This document shows positions 30,928 through 42,927 of a stretch of DNA of 64,000 nt, piece by piece. Positions within the stretch are counted from its first letter, which is position 1, and every line of letters begins with the position of its first letter. Source of the stretch: Cladorhizidae sp. MBARI D1340-BT2 (taxonomy: Eukaryota > Porifera > Demospongiae > Poecilosclerida > Cladorhizidae); contig JAQNBH010000010.1 of assembly GCA_028752905.1 (NCBI GenBank), positions 26,392,242 to 26,456,241 of the forward strand, given 5' to 3'. The notes below the pieces were generated by a model. It worked only from the letters and a program-made list of their open reading frames with translations, did no database searches and was not told where the DNA came from. Position numbers and translations under genes: made by a program.

Positions 30928-32611
30928 ATAATAATCATACTTGCCAACTTTCCACAAGTTAATTCCGGGACATTTTTCGGCGCGATTTTTAGACCACGCC
31001 CCCTAATTAATTTTATATGCGCGGTTCATCTCATCATACAGCTGTGAGGTAGTATTCTCTGTAGATTTCTGGAAGAGGCGGTTGAATTGATCCATTGAGG
31101 GCAAGATAAAAGAACAACAGAGGTTTCTCAGAGGATTCTCAAGCCTTGAAAGAATGCTTACATACCTTAGCTGTTTCAGCTTCCTCACAAGACAAGAAGA
31201 ATGACTTCAAACCATCATACTGCCTGAGGTAACGATTCACACACTTCAGCAAGCTGAGCCATCGTGTGGGGCAATGCTTCAAAATCACCCCTGGCTCAGT
31301 GGTGAAAAGTGAACACCATAGGATGACAAATTGCTGCTCTCTTGCTGCTATGGAGTAGAATATGTCGATGAAGAGCTGGTCAATGTTCACTTGGAGTACC
31401 TTCAAACCAGCTTTGACTGTTAAATCAGCCAAATGGCAGATGCAACCAACATCATACAAAGTTGGGATCTCATCCTTAATCAGCTTCTGCACACCTGACC
31501 TCACTCCTTTCATAACATTGGTAGTATCGGACATGAAAGACACTGCATTGTCAAAGCTGAGCCCATTCTTAGTCAGTGACTCCTTCAAGGCTTGAAACAA
31601 GTTGGTAGCTATATCAATGTTCACAACAGGCATATCCAAGAATCTCGTCCGTACTTCACCTACCTGTGGATCAAGAAGCCTCAAAAGAATTATGCAAGAC
31701 TTATCCCTCTTGTCATGGGATTCATCAATCATCAAAGAGAATGGACCACTTGACATTGACTCCATAACTCTCTGTGTGAAGTAAGGAGCAAGAGCTTTCT
31801 TCACTATGGCGGTGATTTTGGTGTGGGAACAGGATAATTTCTTTGCAATTTCAGAGTCTGGGAACATCTTGCTGAAAAGCTTGGTGGCATGGTCACTAGA
31901 CAGAAAGGATATGTTGTGCTTAGCAACAAATGTAGCCCACCTGACCTCTGCTTCGATTACTTGATCACTTCTCTAATGTTGGAAGAGAGAGGTGATTGGA
32001 ATAGTTGATAGCACAGCCTTTGACATATCCTTATGTTTCTTGCTCTTGAGGTGAGATGTGACATCATTACGGCCACCATGGGTAACACCAAAGTCGATTG
32101 CACACAGAGTACATTGGGCATACAAGTGACTTAAAATGAAGGCAAGACTACTGACATTACTATTGCATTGAACACAAGCAGCACACTGTACCCATGATGT
32201 TATTATTTACCCTGTATTTGCTGTATTCCATGCTTACTTACTTTGTCATTATATATTTTTTATTTATACCTTTGAAACTCTTGCCTATCCCTATCCCCTG
32301 AAATTCTTTGATCCATTTATTGCTCTGCAATTATGCTCAGAAGTTTCACGCACCTCCAATCGAAACAAGGTCAAAGGTTGTTTGGCAAACCCGTAATTGT
32401 TTATCTGAAGTTTGCTAAAAAGTGTCCTGTTTTTGTTGCTTTACGAGTGTTAAAGGACTAAACTAAACAAGCAGTGGCCATCTAAGCGAGGGGAAGCGCA
32501 AGGTGCGCGTAGCTGTAAATTCCGGGACATTTCCGGGACAAGGACACCACCGGGACAATGCTCAAATTTCCGGGACTGTCCCGGCCATTCCGGGACGGTT
32601 GGCAACTCTGA
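30928..32611 (-). mobile_element. hAT transposon with BED finger, decayed, inserted in gag
   Basis: Comparison with the intact unit at 30721-30740 defines the insertion exactly and shows GTTCA on both sides (30923-30927 and 32612-32616). A canonical 8-bp hAT duplication is not clear. The ends are imperfectly inverted: CATACTTGCCAAC near the left end and GTTGGCAACTCTG at the right, each next to CCGGGACA-type words. CAGAGTTGCCAAC is a hAT-like terminus. Confidence 0.8.
31030..32197 (-). pseudogene. hAT (BED-type) transposase, C-terminally truncated
   Basis: From the right: a BED zinc finger at about 32130-32020 (QCTLCAIDFGVTHGGRNDVT, then SHLKSKKHK), then a stop (LFQH*). A 242-codon open frame follows, 31867-31139: FSLMIDESHDKRDKSC, IILLRLLDP, SFMSDTTNVMKGVRSGV, CICHLADLTVKAGLKVL and HCPTRWLSL. 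These are the hAT catalytic-domain blocks with the first Asp (MIDES) and the C-x2-H. After a frame change RLENPLRNLCCSFILPSMDQ ends near 31030. The C-terminal dimerisation domain is missing, so the copy is dead. Confidence 0.88.
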
Positions 32612-32679
32612 GTTCATCCCAAAGGGGTCTGCTCCCTGGGGGGGTTCGGTTTCTGCAAGTTCTGTGGGAGTTTAATCAA

Positions 32680-32848
32680 TTATGTAGGTGCCTGTCCAGC
32701 TCCGAGTAGTTCCAAGTAAGCCTATGTAGGTGCCTGTCCAGCTCCGAGTAGTTCCGGGTAAGACTATGTAGGTACCTGTCCAGCTCCGAGTAGTTCCAAG
32801 TAAGCCTATGTAGGTGCCTGTCCAGCTCCGAGTAGTTCCAAGTAAGCC
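32680..32848. repeat. 42-bp tandem repeat, four units
   Basis: TATGTAGGTGCCTGTCCAGC and the following 22 bases occur four times with a 42-bp period, nearly identical. They encode GLLGTTRSWTGTYI on the minus strand inside the gag-like frame. Confidence 0.92.
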
Positions 32849-33066
32849 TGTTGAAAGTAGTTGGGATGAGTGGGGTTCCAGGTCCCCTGGTTGTCGAGTA
32901 TTTCCTTGTAAATTGTAGGTTGCCATCTCCACTTTTACACGGCGAGTCTGTCTGGTGTTCACGAAGGAAATCAACGATTGTCGAAAACTATGGTAACGAA
33001 AATTATGCTTGCTAAGCCTTTAGCTAGCGAACAAAGAAAAATGGCACTGATCACAACAATTACTTA

Positions 33067-33083
33067 TCCCACCGCTGCCACCA
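33067..33083 (-). other. Primer-binding site of the minus-strand LTR element
   Basis: On the minus strand TGGTGGCAGCGGTGGGA begins two bases after the LTR end. It starts with TGG, as a site complementary to a tRNA CCA end does. The same TGGTGGCAG word occurs at 20590 and 24272 in the copy A gypsy element. Confidence 0.8.
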
Positions 33084-33085
33084 AA

Positions 33086-33420
33086 TGTCACAGGGTCGAC
33101 TGGTAACCCTGTGGCCGGTGCGGAACTGAACCGAAACTGCCTATGGTAAAACTGCCACCAGGTAGCTAGCTGGCTACCACTGTACAATTGAAGTTGGTTG
33201 TAGAAGCTTTAATAACAAAACACAACAGACAACTATATTCGCAATGAACTCCCCAGAACAGGCTCTGGACAGCTCCTTTTATGAGGAGCAGCCAGGCTTA
33301 GAACACGGTGGGTTTGCAACCCTAATTAACACATCAACTGACACCAATAAACACAATACCGTACTGAGTATGTATGTGCATTTAATTACTGTTAGTTTAA
33401 GTTCTGTCTTGTCAGTGACA
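33086..33420 (-). repeat. LTR of the minus-strand element
   Basis: 335 bp. On the minus strand it starts TGTCACTGACAAG and ends CCTGTGACA, so it has TG...CA ends. A TATA-like CATAAAAGG (near 33282) and ATTAAAG (near 33212) fit promoter and polyadenylation signals in the right order. No second copy is in the window, so the boundaries rest on ends and primer-site position only. Confidence 0.7.
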
Positions 33421-34085
33421 ACCTTGAAGAGGCTGCCAGAGAGCAAATGGTACTAATGCATTATCTCTCTAAAATCAATGATGTTCAGGTTGGGTTAAAC
33501 ATTAGGCATGTAAGACTACCTAAATAGCTTGATGAAGCCATAAGCACTACTCTTGACTAGAGTCCTACTTTCAACCAAAACCAAGTGTCTCTGAAGTCAC
33601 CAAGAATCCTGTGGTAAGAGAAGCAGTGGTTGTTTTTTCCAGGAAAATACACATTGATGATGAAGCAATTATTGGTGGAATGGACACAACATAGTTGAGC
33701 TCATAATGAGCAAGGAAACTGATATAGTATGAAGAAGGAGGGGGCAGAAGCAAAGGATGGACAAAACCAAGACATCACCATGTCACCCCCAGTCTCATCA
33801 GCTTCAAAACTGTACAAACCTGATCTAGAAGTGCTTGTTGACCAAGAGAAAGACTTTGAAAATAGTCTCTGATGTCAAATATATTTACATTGGGATCTAA
33901 TGGTCTCCTGACTCAAAATTGATGCCAAAAGTTAGTAACTGGGCATGCAATAGATCGGGCTTGAAATCGTCTTTGTAAAAGGTGCAAATAGACTGAAAAT
34001 CTTCTACAAAGTCAACCCCCTGACATGCTCTGCATAAAAGTTGCTCCAATTTTGAGTAAATTCTATATCCTGGTTGGTCAAAGCG
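33421..34085. other. No gene seen
   Basis: Short frames only, without motifs or repeats I recognise. Confidence 0.5.
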
Positions 34086-34089
34086 ATCC

Positions 34090-34312
34090 TTTAAGGGGGG
34101 ACTATATATCCTAAATTTAATTTTTTTTTAAACCTGTGGTTACAACTTTAGAGCTCTTTAGATTCTGCAAACTTCATGGTATGAACTTGATATATAGCTC
34201 AAAAGATATGTCTCTCTGTATGGTCTCTTTTGATACTAAAAATGCTTCATTAGGTATAACTATAGGCAAGTTACTACCTCATCTCTGTGTCCTATATGAT
34301 TTCAAAAGCTTC
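34090..34312 (-). repeat. Interspersed repeat, family of the 1.5-kb MITE
   Basis: Begins AAGGGGGGACTATAT (compare the MITE terminus AGGGGGGACTACACC). Then inverted: CAAACTTCATGGTATGAACT and TTGATATATAGCTCAAAAGA match 43660-43705. It truncates the C-terminus of the hAT pseudogene to its right. Confidence 0.7.
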
Positions 34313-35560
34313 ATCCCACATAGCTTGTAATGCAGAATAGTTGCTGACAATGCTCGCTAGTGCATTTGCACATACATTCCACCTCATTGGGCATAGCATT
34401 CGAATTCCTGGTGATGTGAAGCCACTTTCAGAATCACCAGCTTCCTTCAGAGCTCGGAAGACCCTTCCCTTCGTGGTGAAAACTTGATCAATTTTGTTAT
34501 TTCCTTCGTCATATCAAGGACATCTCGATCTCTTTCAAGGTATCATTCACAGCCAGATTAATTGAATGCCCATAGCAGTGTGTGTACACTGCCCTTGGTT
34601 CAATATCACTTATTCTATCGGCAACCCCTGATTTAGCTTCCCTTCATTGCACTTGCCCATCTTAGCATTGACCATGTAACTGATTGAAGGATAAGTTCAA
34701 TCGACTAAAAGTATCCACCGAAATTTCAGTAAGAGTACCTGCATCAATTGATGGAACGTGATATAAACTAAAAATTCTTCACTTACTTGAAAGTTTTCAG
34801 CGATCCTACAAATTATAATGGTTGCCTGTTCTCATCCATCATCAGGGTTAAAAATGAGGAATTTTGCAAAGAACTAGCAACATTCCGAAGTAGAGACATA
34901 GCCATCACTTTGATAATTTCATTTTGCATCTCATGTTGATGTGTACTTGTAAGATTTTCGTTTTAACCACTCAATAGCAGATGTATCAGCCTCCAATTGA
35001 AATAGTTGTACAAAGTTTCCATCTTCTTCAGTAATCCCATTCCCTCTGAGTGGTAATCCTTGACGAGCCAGATAGCGTATGTTTGAAAAGCATGGTTTTC
35101 TCCATGTTCCTTGGCCCGCTCTTTCACAAGTAGATTGCCAATACTTGTGGTTGTAGCTGGAAGTGTAAGAACTACTTCTACAGCTTGTTTATGGCAAGCA
35201 CTCTGTTGATGTTTGTTAAATGATGTAGTGGCATTCTTCCAGTTGCAGAAGCCCTTTGAGACCTATAATGATAATGGTTATTGGATTACAGTTAGCCATA
35301 TTGAAAAATATTATTACTGTTAAACAGTGACTTACAAAAGCTGGCTCTGCATTGGAAGACCTCAATTTTCCTTGTTTGTATGTAGTGGTACAAGTATAAC
35401 AGAAAGCAAGATCTGTAGCCTCCTGGTAGTGCCATTGCTTAAACCAAGAAGCTTGAAAACACCTGTCAACTGGTATATACTTTGTTACTAAATGAGCGTT
35501 TAGGAGAAGAAATACCAAGAGGCTGATGAGGACAATCTGACAATTCAGTGAAACTAGAGC
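34313..35560 (-). pseudogene. hAT transposase with TTF-type finger (decayed)
   Basis: On the minus strand from about 35470: CFQASWFKQWHYQEATDLAFC and YTCTTTYKQGKLRSSNAEPA (TTF zinc finger), a break, then ATTSFNKHQQSACHKQAVEV (35230), TSIGNLLVKERAKEHGENHA, LTSTHQHEMQNEIIKVMAMS and FLTLMMDE (the first catalytic Asp region). Further on come HCYGHSINLAVNDTLKEI (34600) and RMLCPMRWNVCANALASI (34380) in other frames. The conserved order is that of the hAT/DUF4371 type related to ZMYM-like proteins. At least six lesions; the C-terminal dimerisation block is lost where the repeat 34090-34312 begins. Confidence 0.82.
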
Positions 35561-35944
35561 TGCTTGCCATGCTCTCCAAAATTGGCAACCACTGAATCAG
35601 ACTGACTACTTTCAGAAAGCAGCTGGGTGCAATCTAAGCATGTGACTTTAATTGCCTGATCTATATAGCACCATGGTTAGCATGTGACTTTATTTGCCTG
35701 AGTGAGCATATGGTCACGTTCCATTACTTTTCAATAATTGACAGACCAATTAGATTTGTCACATTGTTATCCACTATATAGTCTACACATTTTTATCTTT
35801 CTTAGTTGCGGAAAAACCATCATGTTGGTCTGGTCTAGCAACTAGACTAACAATAAAAAATAAATCAGCAAAAAGTGGTAGGGCCAAAGCCCTACCAGCC
35901 CTACCATGTCCTCCGTCCCTGGTTAATGGCACAGTTATTATGAT

Positions 35945-36890
35945 GTGTCTCCTACCAGTCCAGGAAAGCAGGTGTTGAAGGGTCCAAGTTGCTCTTCCTG
36001 GAACACTCGTGGCAGTGCTTGCTGAGCACCTCGATATCCAACACTTTCCCTGTGTCCCAGCTAGCCACCACCACCACACCATACAGTGACTGCCAAGTAC
36101 CTTCACACATTACCTTGACATCCACCATCTCCTTCTCTCCGGCTTCTTAATGTTGCTCCACCGCTGCATTTGGAGCAGCAACAAAAAGCTTGGCATTGAC
36201 TTTGGTGAACGGCTAATTGGTGATTGGAGGTGCCATCCCCATCACCCCAGCGAAGTCTGCCATCACAGCTCGCCCATGTCCAGCATTCCGGGATGCCAGC
36301 ACAGCTTGTGTGTTGATCCTCCAGATCCTCCCATCGGTAGGGGGTTTGTGATGGTGGACGACTTCCCACACACCGAGCAGAAGATCTCCAGCTTGCTGAC
36401 GAACCCTCTCCTCTGTGCTCTATCTTCCCGGATGGATAAAGGAGCACCACAACATTTGAACACAGACACACCCTGTGCCAAATTCTTCCGCTTGAAGAAG
36501 ATGTAATCATCATCACTCATGATGATGGCGCAGACAGAGAAGGAGGAGAGAACACAGAAAAAGGAGCAGCAGCAGAAGTAGCACCTGACCTCGCTAGAGA
36601 AATTTTCTTTGAAGATGTGGAGCAAACAGCAACTGGGATGTCTGAAGCAGAAGGGGCAGCAGCAGAAGTGAAAGGAGAAGTAGCAAAAGTAGTAGAGTGG
36701 ATAGTAGAGGTAGGGGCAGATGAAGCTGTAGGGATAGCACCAGCAGAGGAGATAGGAGCAGCAGAACCAGTATTCTTGGGCTTGGGGAAGGCCCACGGCC
36801 TTTTCTTACAATAAACAGAATCCCACTTCCACCTTGGTTTATCTATAGCAATCCAGAGCCAGCACAACAAAAACGACTAGCAAAAAAGAA
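35945..36890 (-). pseudogene. Mutator-like (MULE) transposase fragment
   Basis: On the minus strand: a Ser/Ala-rich N-terminus, then SDDDYIFFKRKNLAQ, a Cys finger (FKCCG...IFCSVCG, about 36450-36370), INTQAVLASRNAGHGRAVMA, DFAGVMGMAPPIT (36290-36195, one stop after), FVAAPNAAVEQ, and MCEGTWQSLYGVVVVASWDT, GKVLDIEVLSKHCHEC (36110-36000), ending AFLDW, stop. The blocks 'Cys finger, AVLA.R..G.G, FCGVM-like, WQ..YGVV..TG..LD.EVLSK.C' are those of invertebrate Mutator-like transposases; WDT supplies the first catalytic Asp. Two stops and two frame changes, and the second half of the catalytic domain is missing. Confidence 0.75.
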
Positions 36891-36894
36891 CTAG

Positions 36895-39495
36895 CGAAAT
36901 AAAACACAAATATTTAATTAGCTGGTTATTTAGAACTGCCATAAATCTGCTTATGATGAGCTTTATTTTGAATGTCTAACTGAAAGAATTAACCAAGTAG
37001 TTCTCGAGATATGACCTGACTTACTGGTAAGGAAGCCATAGGTAGCTCTCCATCGGTGATCTCCAAAGGATTAGCAAATGGTTAGTACAAAAAATGCTGT
37101 AATTCAAAAATAGCTTGTCCAAATGCTTTAAAATTTTAACTGCAAGTAGTTTATGCCATTCATAATAGCTAGAGTTCAAAAAAATAAAATCAAAAATTTT
37201 CCTAAAACGAACAAACATTATGGTTACTATCCCTACTATCCCCCTTAAATACTCCTAGACATCAAAGTTCGCCAAAAGTTCACGAGCTGCTGAGAAGGCT
37301 AGTTCAAGCACGGGGGCTACTAATATAATTATTGGAGTCTACAAGAACATCGCCTGGACAAGATTCTAGAGGTCCACAAGAGAGATACTGTGTCTACCTT
37401 TGGAACACGTAGCAGCAGAAGAGTTTCTAACACAGCTGATAAAAAGGTACATAGCACAAAGTTCGAAGTTAAGATGACAGAAAGCTACATAGTCAAATTT
37501 CCAATTTGAATTTAATGCACAAGAGTTTATTAACATGTTTCTAATGGATTTAATTTTGAGTAAGACAACCTTTGCTAGCGTAACTATCTAACTTAACTAT
37601 TTTACTCTAAAATGTAATTGCATTACTAGCTCACCTCCCTCTTGCCCTTGCCATGCCCATCCCTACATTCTAACAGACATGTATCATGATGTACGCATGT
37701 GTCCGAGGTATTGTCAAGATTTATATATAACTGTCTTTTTTTCTTGTTTTATAACTGGCTATAATCTACTGCCACAATGCCAAGTCCTGCCAGGTTGGCT
37801 ATCACTTTCAGCAGAGAAGGTTTTGTGTGTATTAAACTATTTTGCATTAATTCATGTCGGTGCCGGAAACAGGATTTTATAAAGGGTGGTGCTAATGACT
37901 GCACAGGTCTGTGCGGCCTGTGGATCCCCTTTACTTATGAAAAATTGGCTATGGCTATCTTGGACATAAGCATACAGATAAATCCCACGCTCCACAAACT
38001 TCTTCACTACAATATCTGCTAGTCCTCAGGGCTGTACCTTGCCAATTTCATCTGAAGAGGGAGAGGGGGAGTATGCGATCTCGTCAACCAATTGAACTTT
38101 GAACCTTCACCTAGTCTCCCTGGTATACCAGAGCATTCTTCTATGCTGAACAAGACTAACTTCTGCTTCTAGACAAGATTATAGAGAGTCAACTACAATT
38201 TCCAGCAGCTGTGTGCTACTTCTTTTTTTTGGCTTTGCTATGTTTGCTCCATGGTCCTGTTCGAAGGATTACCCCTCCTTCCAACTATTCAGCTCTAAGA
38301 TTTGCCAAGGTAGGCACTGGCTCCTAATGCACTAGGGTTACTTTCATCCTTTCGAAGATGAACACTAGATCATCTAACTGGCAAACAGTTGGATACGATA
38401 CGTAAATTACCTAACAATTCTACTCTAGCACCGTGCGATAGAAAAGGGAGGTTCCAAATCCTGTATCAATTGAGTAAAATTATCAGGGTTTGCAATTAAC
38501 ATCCTGCAATGTGCAGAATCCCATAGGATTGATGTCAGTTATTCATAAGGCCCCGACCAGTCTGTGCTAACCTGTCACCTTTCCTTATGCTTTTCATACG
38601 TTCTTTTTCAAGACACGGTCACCTACAGCAAACAACGAGACATTTTTAAACATGTGCATATCATCAAGCCAAAACGTTTGCCTGCAATTTTTGAAGAACA
38701 TAAAATGAACTGGAAATATTAAGTTCTATGCAAAATATCTTATACTTTGATACTGATTTTAACTCAACACTAATAAAAAGAGTTGCATTGGATCAGTTTA
38801 CATATATCAATATGAAAACTGCCAATGATGCCATTAACAGATTAAGCTAATTTTTTTGGTGTTTCCAAGTCATAGCCACTAAACAGTTTTTAACTTTGCT
38901 ACGTGATCCTCCAAGTCCATTTTAATCCCTTCAGGTGACATGTCAGTTCACATATTGTAACTCTTCATCACAATCATGTTCTGCACTGATGGCTCTGGAA
39001 CCCCGAGCTGTGCAATAGAACATCAGTACAGAGGGCTGCTGCTTTATTGATGATTGCACACTTGTGTTGATTCCATAAGTGGTGGGGAGCACAAATCTAA
39101 GATATCAACAAAATGCGAACTATGAGAAGAATAAAGACATGTAGCTACATAGTAAGCCTATGTATATAACAACCAACAGTTACAATTGCTATATTGGAAC
39201 TCTACGTCATAGGATGGATTACAAAATCGATCCCTAATAGCAAGGTCCTACAAAAGGTACACTGACCACCATTGATGAATAGGCTTCAACTATAGTAACT
39301 TACCTGTTCCAGTCAGTTTGGCTGTCATTTGTGTATTTGAACAGTTCTCTCTTAAGTGGATGGTTTGTTCTCTTATCCTGGCCATTTATTTCTGGATGGT
39401 TGGCAGAACACATCATTCACTTCATCCTAAAGATGAAATCAGTCATCTGAGTTGTAAAAGCAAAACAGCATGAAATGGTATACCAAGTATAATGC
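36895..39495. other. No gene seen
   Basis: AT-rich sequence. The word TACTATCCCCCTTAAAT near 37236 resembles the terminus of the repeats at 34090 and 42928 in inverted orientation. I recognise no coding exon, RNA gene or tandem array. Confidence 0.5.
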
Positions 39496-39499
39496 ACAC

Positions 39500-40115
39500 T
39501 ATCCTATGTTGCATTCCTTGTAAAAAGAAGCTATCTGCATGCTATAGTTATGGAGAAAAGGTAAGTTGTCTGACCACCACTGCCAACTAAAATCTAACAA
39601 TGAGAAATCATGAATTGAATTCTTATTCAGCATTGCTTCAAGAACACCTTGAATGTTGAATCCGTTGGAAATATTTAAGAAACTAACCTGGTTAATAAAT
39701 TCACGGCCATGGTCCATGATCATTTTCCTTGGAGGACCTGTAACGTTTAATTTGTTCCCCCCAAAAGTTGTTCCCCCCTTATTGAAAGTTTTGTTCCCAC
39801 CATAGCCCTAGCCCTAGCCCTAGCCCTTTATTTTTCAAGTGGGAACTTTTTTTTCAAGTAAAAAGTTCCAGGGGGAACATATTGTTTAAAGAAAAAGTTC
39901 CAGGGGGAACCAAATATGGGGGGACCAAATTTGTCATGACAGAACATTACTGTAGATGAGCTCAAGTATTATTTTAGCTACATCAGCAGCAGACTTTGAC
40001 TTAATAGGACAAGCAAAAACCCACTTGGTGAAAAGATCAGACCTAGTACAGACATATCTGTGGCCTTTATCAGTAGCTGCAAACGAGCCAATCAGTTCAA
40101 TGCCCAGAGTCTTCC
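39500..40115 (-). pseudogene. Integrase catalytic core remnant, split by a MITE
   Basis: On the minus strand 40110-39945 reads WKTLGIELIGSFAATDKGHR, YVCTRSDLFTKWVFACPIKS and AADVAKIILELIY: the first half of a retroviral-type integrase core (the first catalytic Asp would be at GIEL, here Glu). After the MITE at about 39742-39936 the frame resumes GPPRKMIMDHGREFINQV (second Asp block, 39740-39690) and further on NGFNIQGVLEAMLNKNS and WWSDNLPFLHNYS. Ty3-type retroelements and integrase-derived DNA transposons share this fold; the flanks are too short to decide. Dead copy. Confidence 0.7.
39742..39936. mobile_element. Small MITE carrying CCCTAG hexamers
   Basis: About 195 bp between AATTTGTTCCCCCC (39753) and GGGGGGACCAAATTT (39918), which are imperfect inverted repeats, with further GTTCCC / GGGAAC inverted words inside. 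It interrupts the integrase frame at a point where the coding sense continues on both sides. A CCCTAG array (39804-39827, about four units) lies in its middle. Confidence 0.7.
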
Positions 40116-40119
40116 ATAT

Positions 40120-41015
40120 TTAAGATAAAATATCAATACAAATGTTTTCTAACTACCAACCTTCAAAAAAAACACAGTCAAACTCCTCTTATCTGGGTAT
40201 ATAGTCACTATCCATAACTCAGAAACAGCCACACCTGTGAGCACCACATATTCCCCAATATTGATGATTTGCTTTGAATTTTGCATCCCTACATTAAGTG
40301 CATGTACATGCAGTGTACGTTTGCATTACTGCGCATATGAACTGACTGAAAAAACATGAACACAGTTATTTAAAAAAGATATGATGGTGTTTGCCTCTTT
40401 TGATACATGTCTTTCCGAGCTGCTGTGTCCTTCCATTTGATCACAAGAAGATTTTTTTGTGGTTCACGGGATACACATGACTTGATTGTGCTATGTGCGG
40501 GTGCCTAGTGGACAGACATTCAAAGATGTGTGGTGCCCAGATGAAGGGAGTTTAAGCATATATTTTCATGTGATTAGCATGAGACATTGCAGCATAAAAT
40601 CAGTGACCTGTGGGAAACTTTGATAGGATGTATATAGCTCTGCAATGGTCCCTTTTTTTTGTACCGCTGACAAGTGGATATCTAAAAACACAATAAAATG
40701 ACTACTATAGGCAACATTTTGATATATTAAGCAAATCAGAATTTGAACAATTCACAGATTGCCCACACTAATCCTGGTCCACACCTTGAGCAGGCAGCTC
40801 ATAGATTGTCCACACAAACCATGGATCCATACTTTGAGGGGAAACTTATCAATTGTCTGCTCAAAACATGTATGTTTGAAACTATAGACTGTGTCAATTC
40901 AAAAGATGATCTACACTTCATACTTACAACTTACTATACTAGACCAATGACAATTGGATGGAAATAATGTAAGAGATGCCAATGCCATGTATATATATTA
41001 TTTTTAATGGGTAGT
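40120..41015. other. No gene seen
   Basis: Short frames without motifs. Confidence 0.5.
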
Positions 41016-41017
41016 AT

Positions 41018-41205
41018 CCAAGGTAGGGTAGTGCATCAATGCCTGTGGAACAGCGCATCCTAACAGGGTAGAGTCTGGCATCAGTGCCTGTGGAACAGAC
41101 CGTCCAAACAGGGTAGGGTCTGGCATCAATGACTGTGTAACAGCTCGTCCTAATAGGGCAGGGCTGGGCATCAAAGCCTGTTGAATGACCCATCCTATAT
41201 AACAA
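41018..41205. repeat. Degenerate ~43-bp tandem repeat, four units
   Basis: Units share GGGTAG(A/G)GTCTGGCATCA, TGCCTGTGGAACAG and a C(A/G)TCC(T/A)AACA tail. Diverged, with variable spacing. Confidence 0.8.
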
Positions 41206-41209
41206 GGGT

Positions 41210-42925
41210 TTCCCAAAGAACTGCTAACAAAGTCCACAAATAGTAACCATGCTCATGGACTTTGGTTCCAATGGCCCACTACTTGCTGCTGTCTGGGTAG
41301 ACATGAGGAGTATATACTTCTTGTCTACCATTCATGGGGCGGAGCCTCCACTTGGGTCCACATGTACTGTGGGGAGTTCACAGCTACTAGTGCCCGGGAG
41401 GACAAACCTTGCCCTCCCTGCTTACCTAATTACTAGTGCTCATGAGGGGAGTATATAGAACATAGAAAAACATAGTGCAAAGTTGTGGAAGCATGTTTTT
41501 TAAAAATTATTCTGCCATTTTGAGCAGCTTCATCATGCAGGTGCATGTTAGGCCAGCCAGCATTCACAAGTGTTTGCTAAAATAGACTACTTCAACTTTT
41601 ACCTTGAGCTTGCTGTTCAACTCATAAACACATTTTCATCCTGGAAGTGAGGATGTCCTCGGAGTGATGAGCATGCTTAGCATACCCAACTAAACCATGA
41701 CCTAGACCACTATCCTCATGCAGTGGTTAAGGCCAATAATTGTGTAGGGTACAAGGTGAAGGAAGAAACTTCCACATTGTGGTAACAGACATGAGTCATG
41801 GACATTGTGCTCTACCTGCCAAGTTCACCTGTGCACAGATGATGAGCACAGGTGCTTTGAGAAGTACCACAAGCATGTGGATTACTGCCAGTGACCACCT
41901 CAGCTCTGCCTTTTTTGCTGTATATATGATTTTTTTGTTGATTTTGTGTGCAAAAGTGTTTTATGTCTATGGCATGCACACATGCACAGAGGTGTAGCAC
42001 TGCCCACCAGCATTATGTGCATGGCATACATCAATCAGAGCAGTGTTTGTCTCTGTCTGTTACATACTTTGTGTTGTGTTTTACGATATGAATATCTGCT
42101 TGCTTGTTAAGCATGCGAGTGTTTTGTGTTGTCAGGCTAACTCCCAGTCGTACATAAATATCATTTTTAGAATTTTTTTAAATTGATTTCACATTAATTT
42201 TTTAGAATCAATAATTTTATTGAATTCAATACATTAATAAATATCAAACAGTAGAATCTGGTGTGGTTTGTGTAGAAAATGCAGTGGGAAATTGACGTCA
42301 TAGTGGTAAGCAACCATGATTGAATGCATAAAGCAGTGGCTCTCTCATAGAGTAGTGTTTCTAGGTACTTCATCGCTTTTTTGGAAAGATATAAAAATGT
42401 TCGTACAGAAATTGAAAAACCTTTAGTAAATCAATCCATGAGAGGGTTAAGTTGAGTAGCAATTCAATTAGTAAAACAGCTTCATTATGAGCATTACTAA
42501 CTGCTCAAAATGCTAACATGCCTAATTCCAATTGTGGAATCCAACAAGGCCTAGTCATCATTTTTATCCACCAACAAACTTTCTTGCATGGCAAAAATTA
42601 TTTCATACATGTGGTACACTAAACTAATCATGGCTAAGTAATAATGAGCCAATCAGTGCAGAATTGTGGAATTTTTGGCCAAGAGGAATTAATGTTTTCT
42701 TGATAGAAACTGGATCTTTAGCTCGATACAAATAGTATATACCTTGGCAACATATAGACTCACAATATTCTGACAAAGGATTATTGGTGAACTTCCTGAC
42801 TCAGTCACAACTACAGATTCTAATGAAGGTTGAGAGTTCAAGTGCCCCTCAGGTTCTGTTCTCATTCTCTCCACTGATTGAAGTTAAGATCGACTTATTT
42901 CTCAGAAATTACTCCATGTGACTTT
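41210..42925. other. No gene seen
   Basis: No supported coding region, RNA gene or array. Confidence 0.5.
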
Positions 42926-42927
42926 TT

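Larger units (their letters stand above)
30585..32926 (-). pseudogene. gag: Repeat-expanded gag of the minus-strand LTR element
   Basis: Starts MATYNLQGNTRQPGDLEPHS at ATG 32926. It continues through four copies of the 14-residue unit GLLGTTRSWTGTYI (42-bp repeat), then meets a stop (TYIID). After the hAT insertion and frame changes it reads AETEPPQGADPFGMNQFREW, TEGSAPTANPTVSG and MPAQPPTIAIMQFMR. I assign it to gag only by its position after the primer site; no capsid or knuckle motif is seen. The 198-bp and 42-bp tandem duplications are lesions or copy-specific expansions. Confidence 0.5.
30540..33420 (-). mobile_element. Minus-strand LTR retrotransposon fragment (5' LTR, primer site, gag) split by a hAT
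   Basis: Reading right to left: 5' LTR 33420-33086, primer-binding site 33083-33067, leader, gag from ATG 32926 with tandem repeats, then a hAT insertion (30928-32611), then more gag repeats down to 30540, where it stops next to the CBP-like promoter. No pol and no 3' LTR are present. Confidence 0.7.

Noticed and set aside
32672..32974. Host gene with tandem 14-residue repeats
   Set aside because: It lies just downstream of an LTR and primer site on the same strand, and its first codons before ATG 32926 lack an ATG; best read as retroelement gag.
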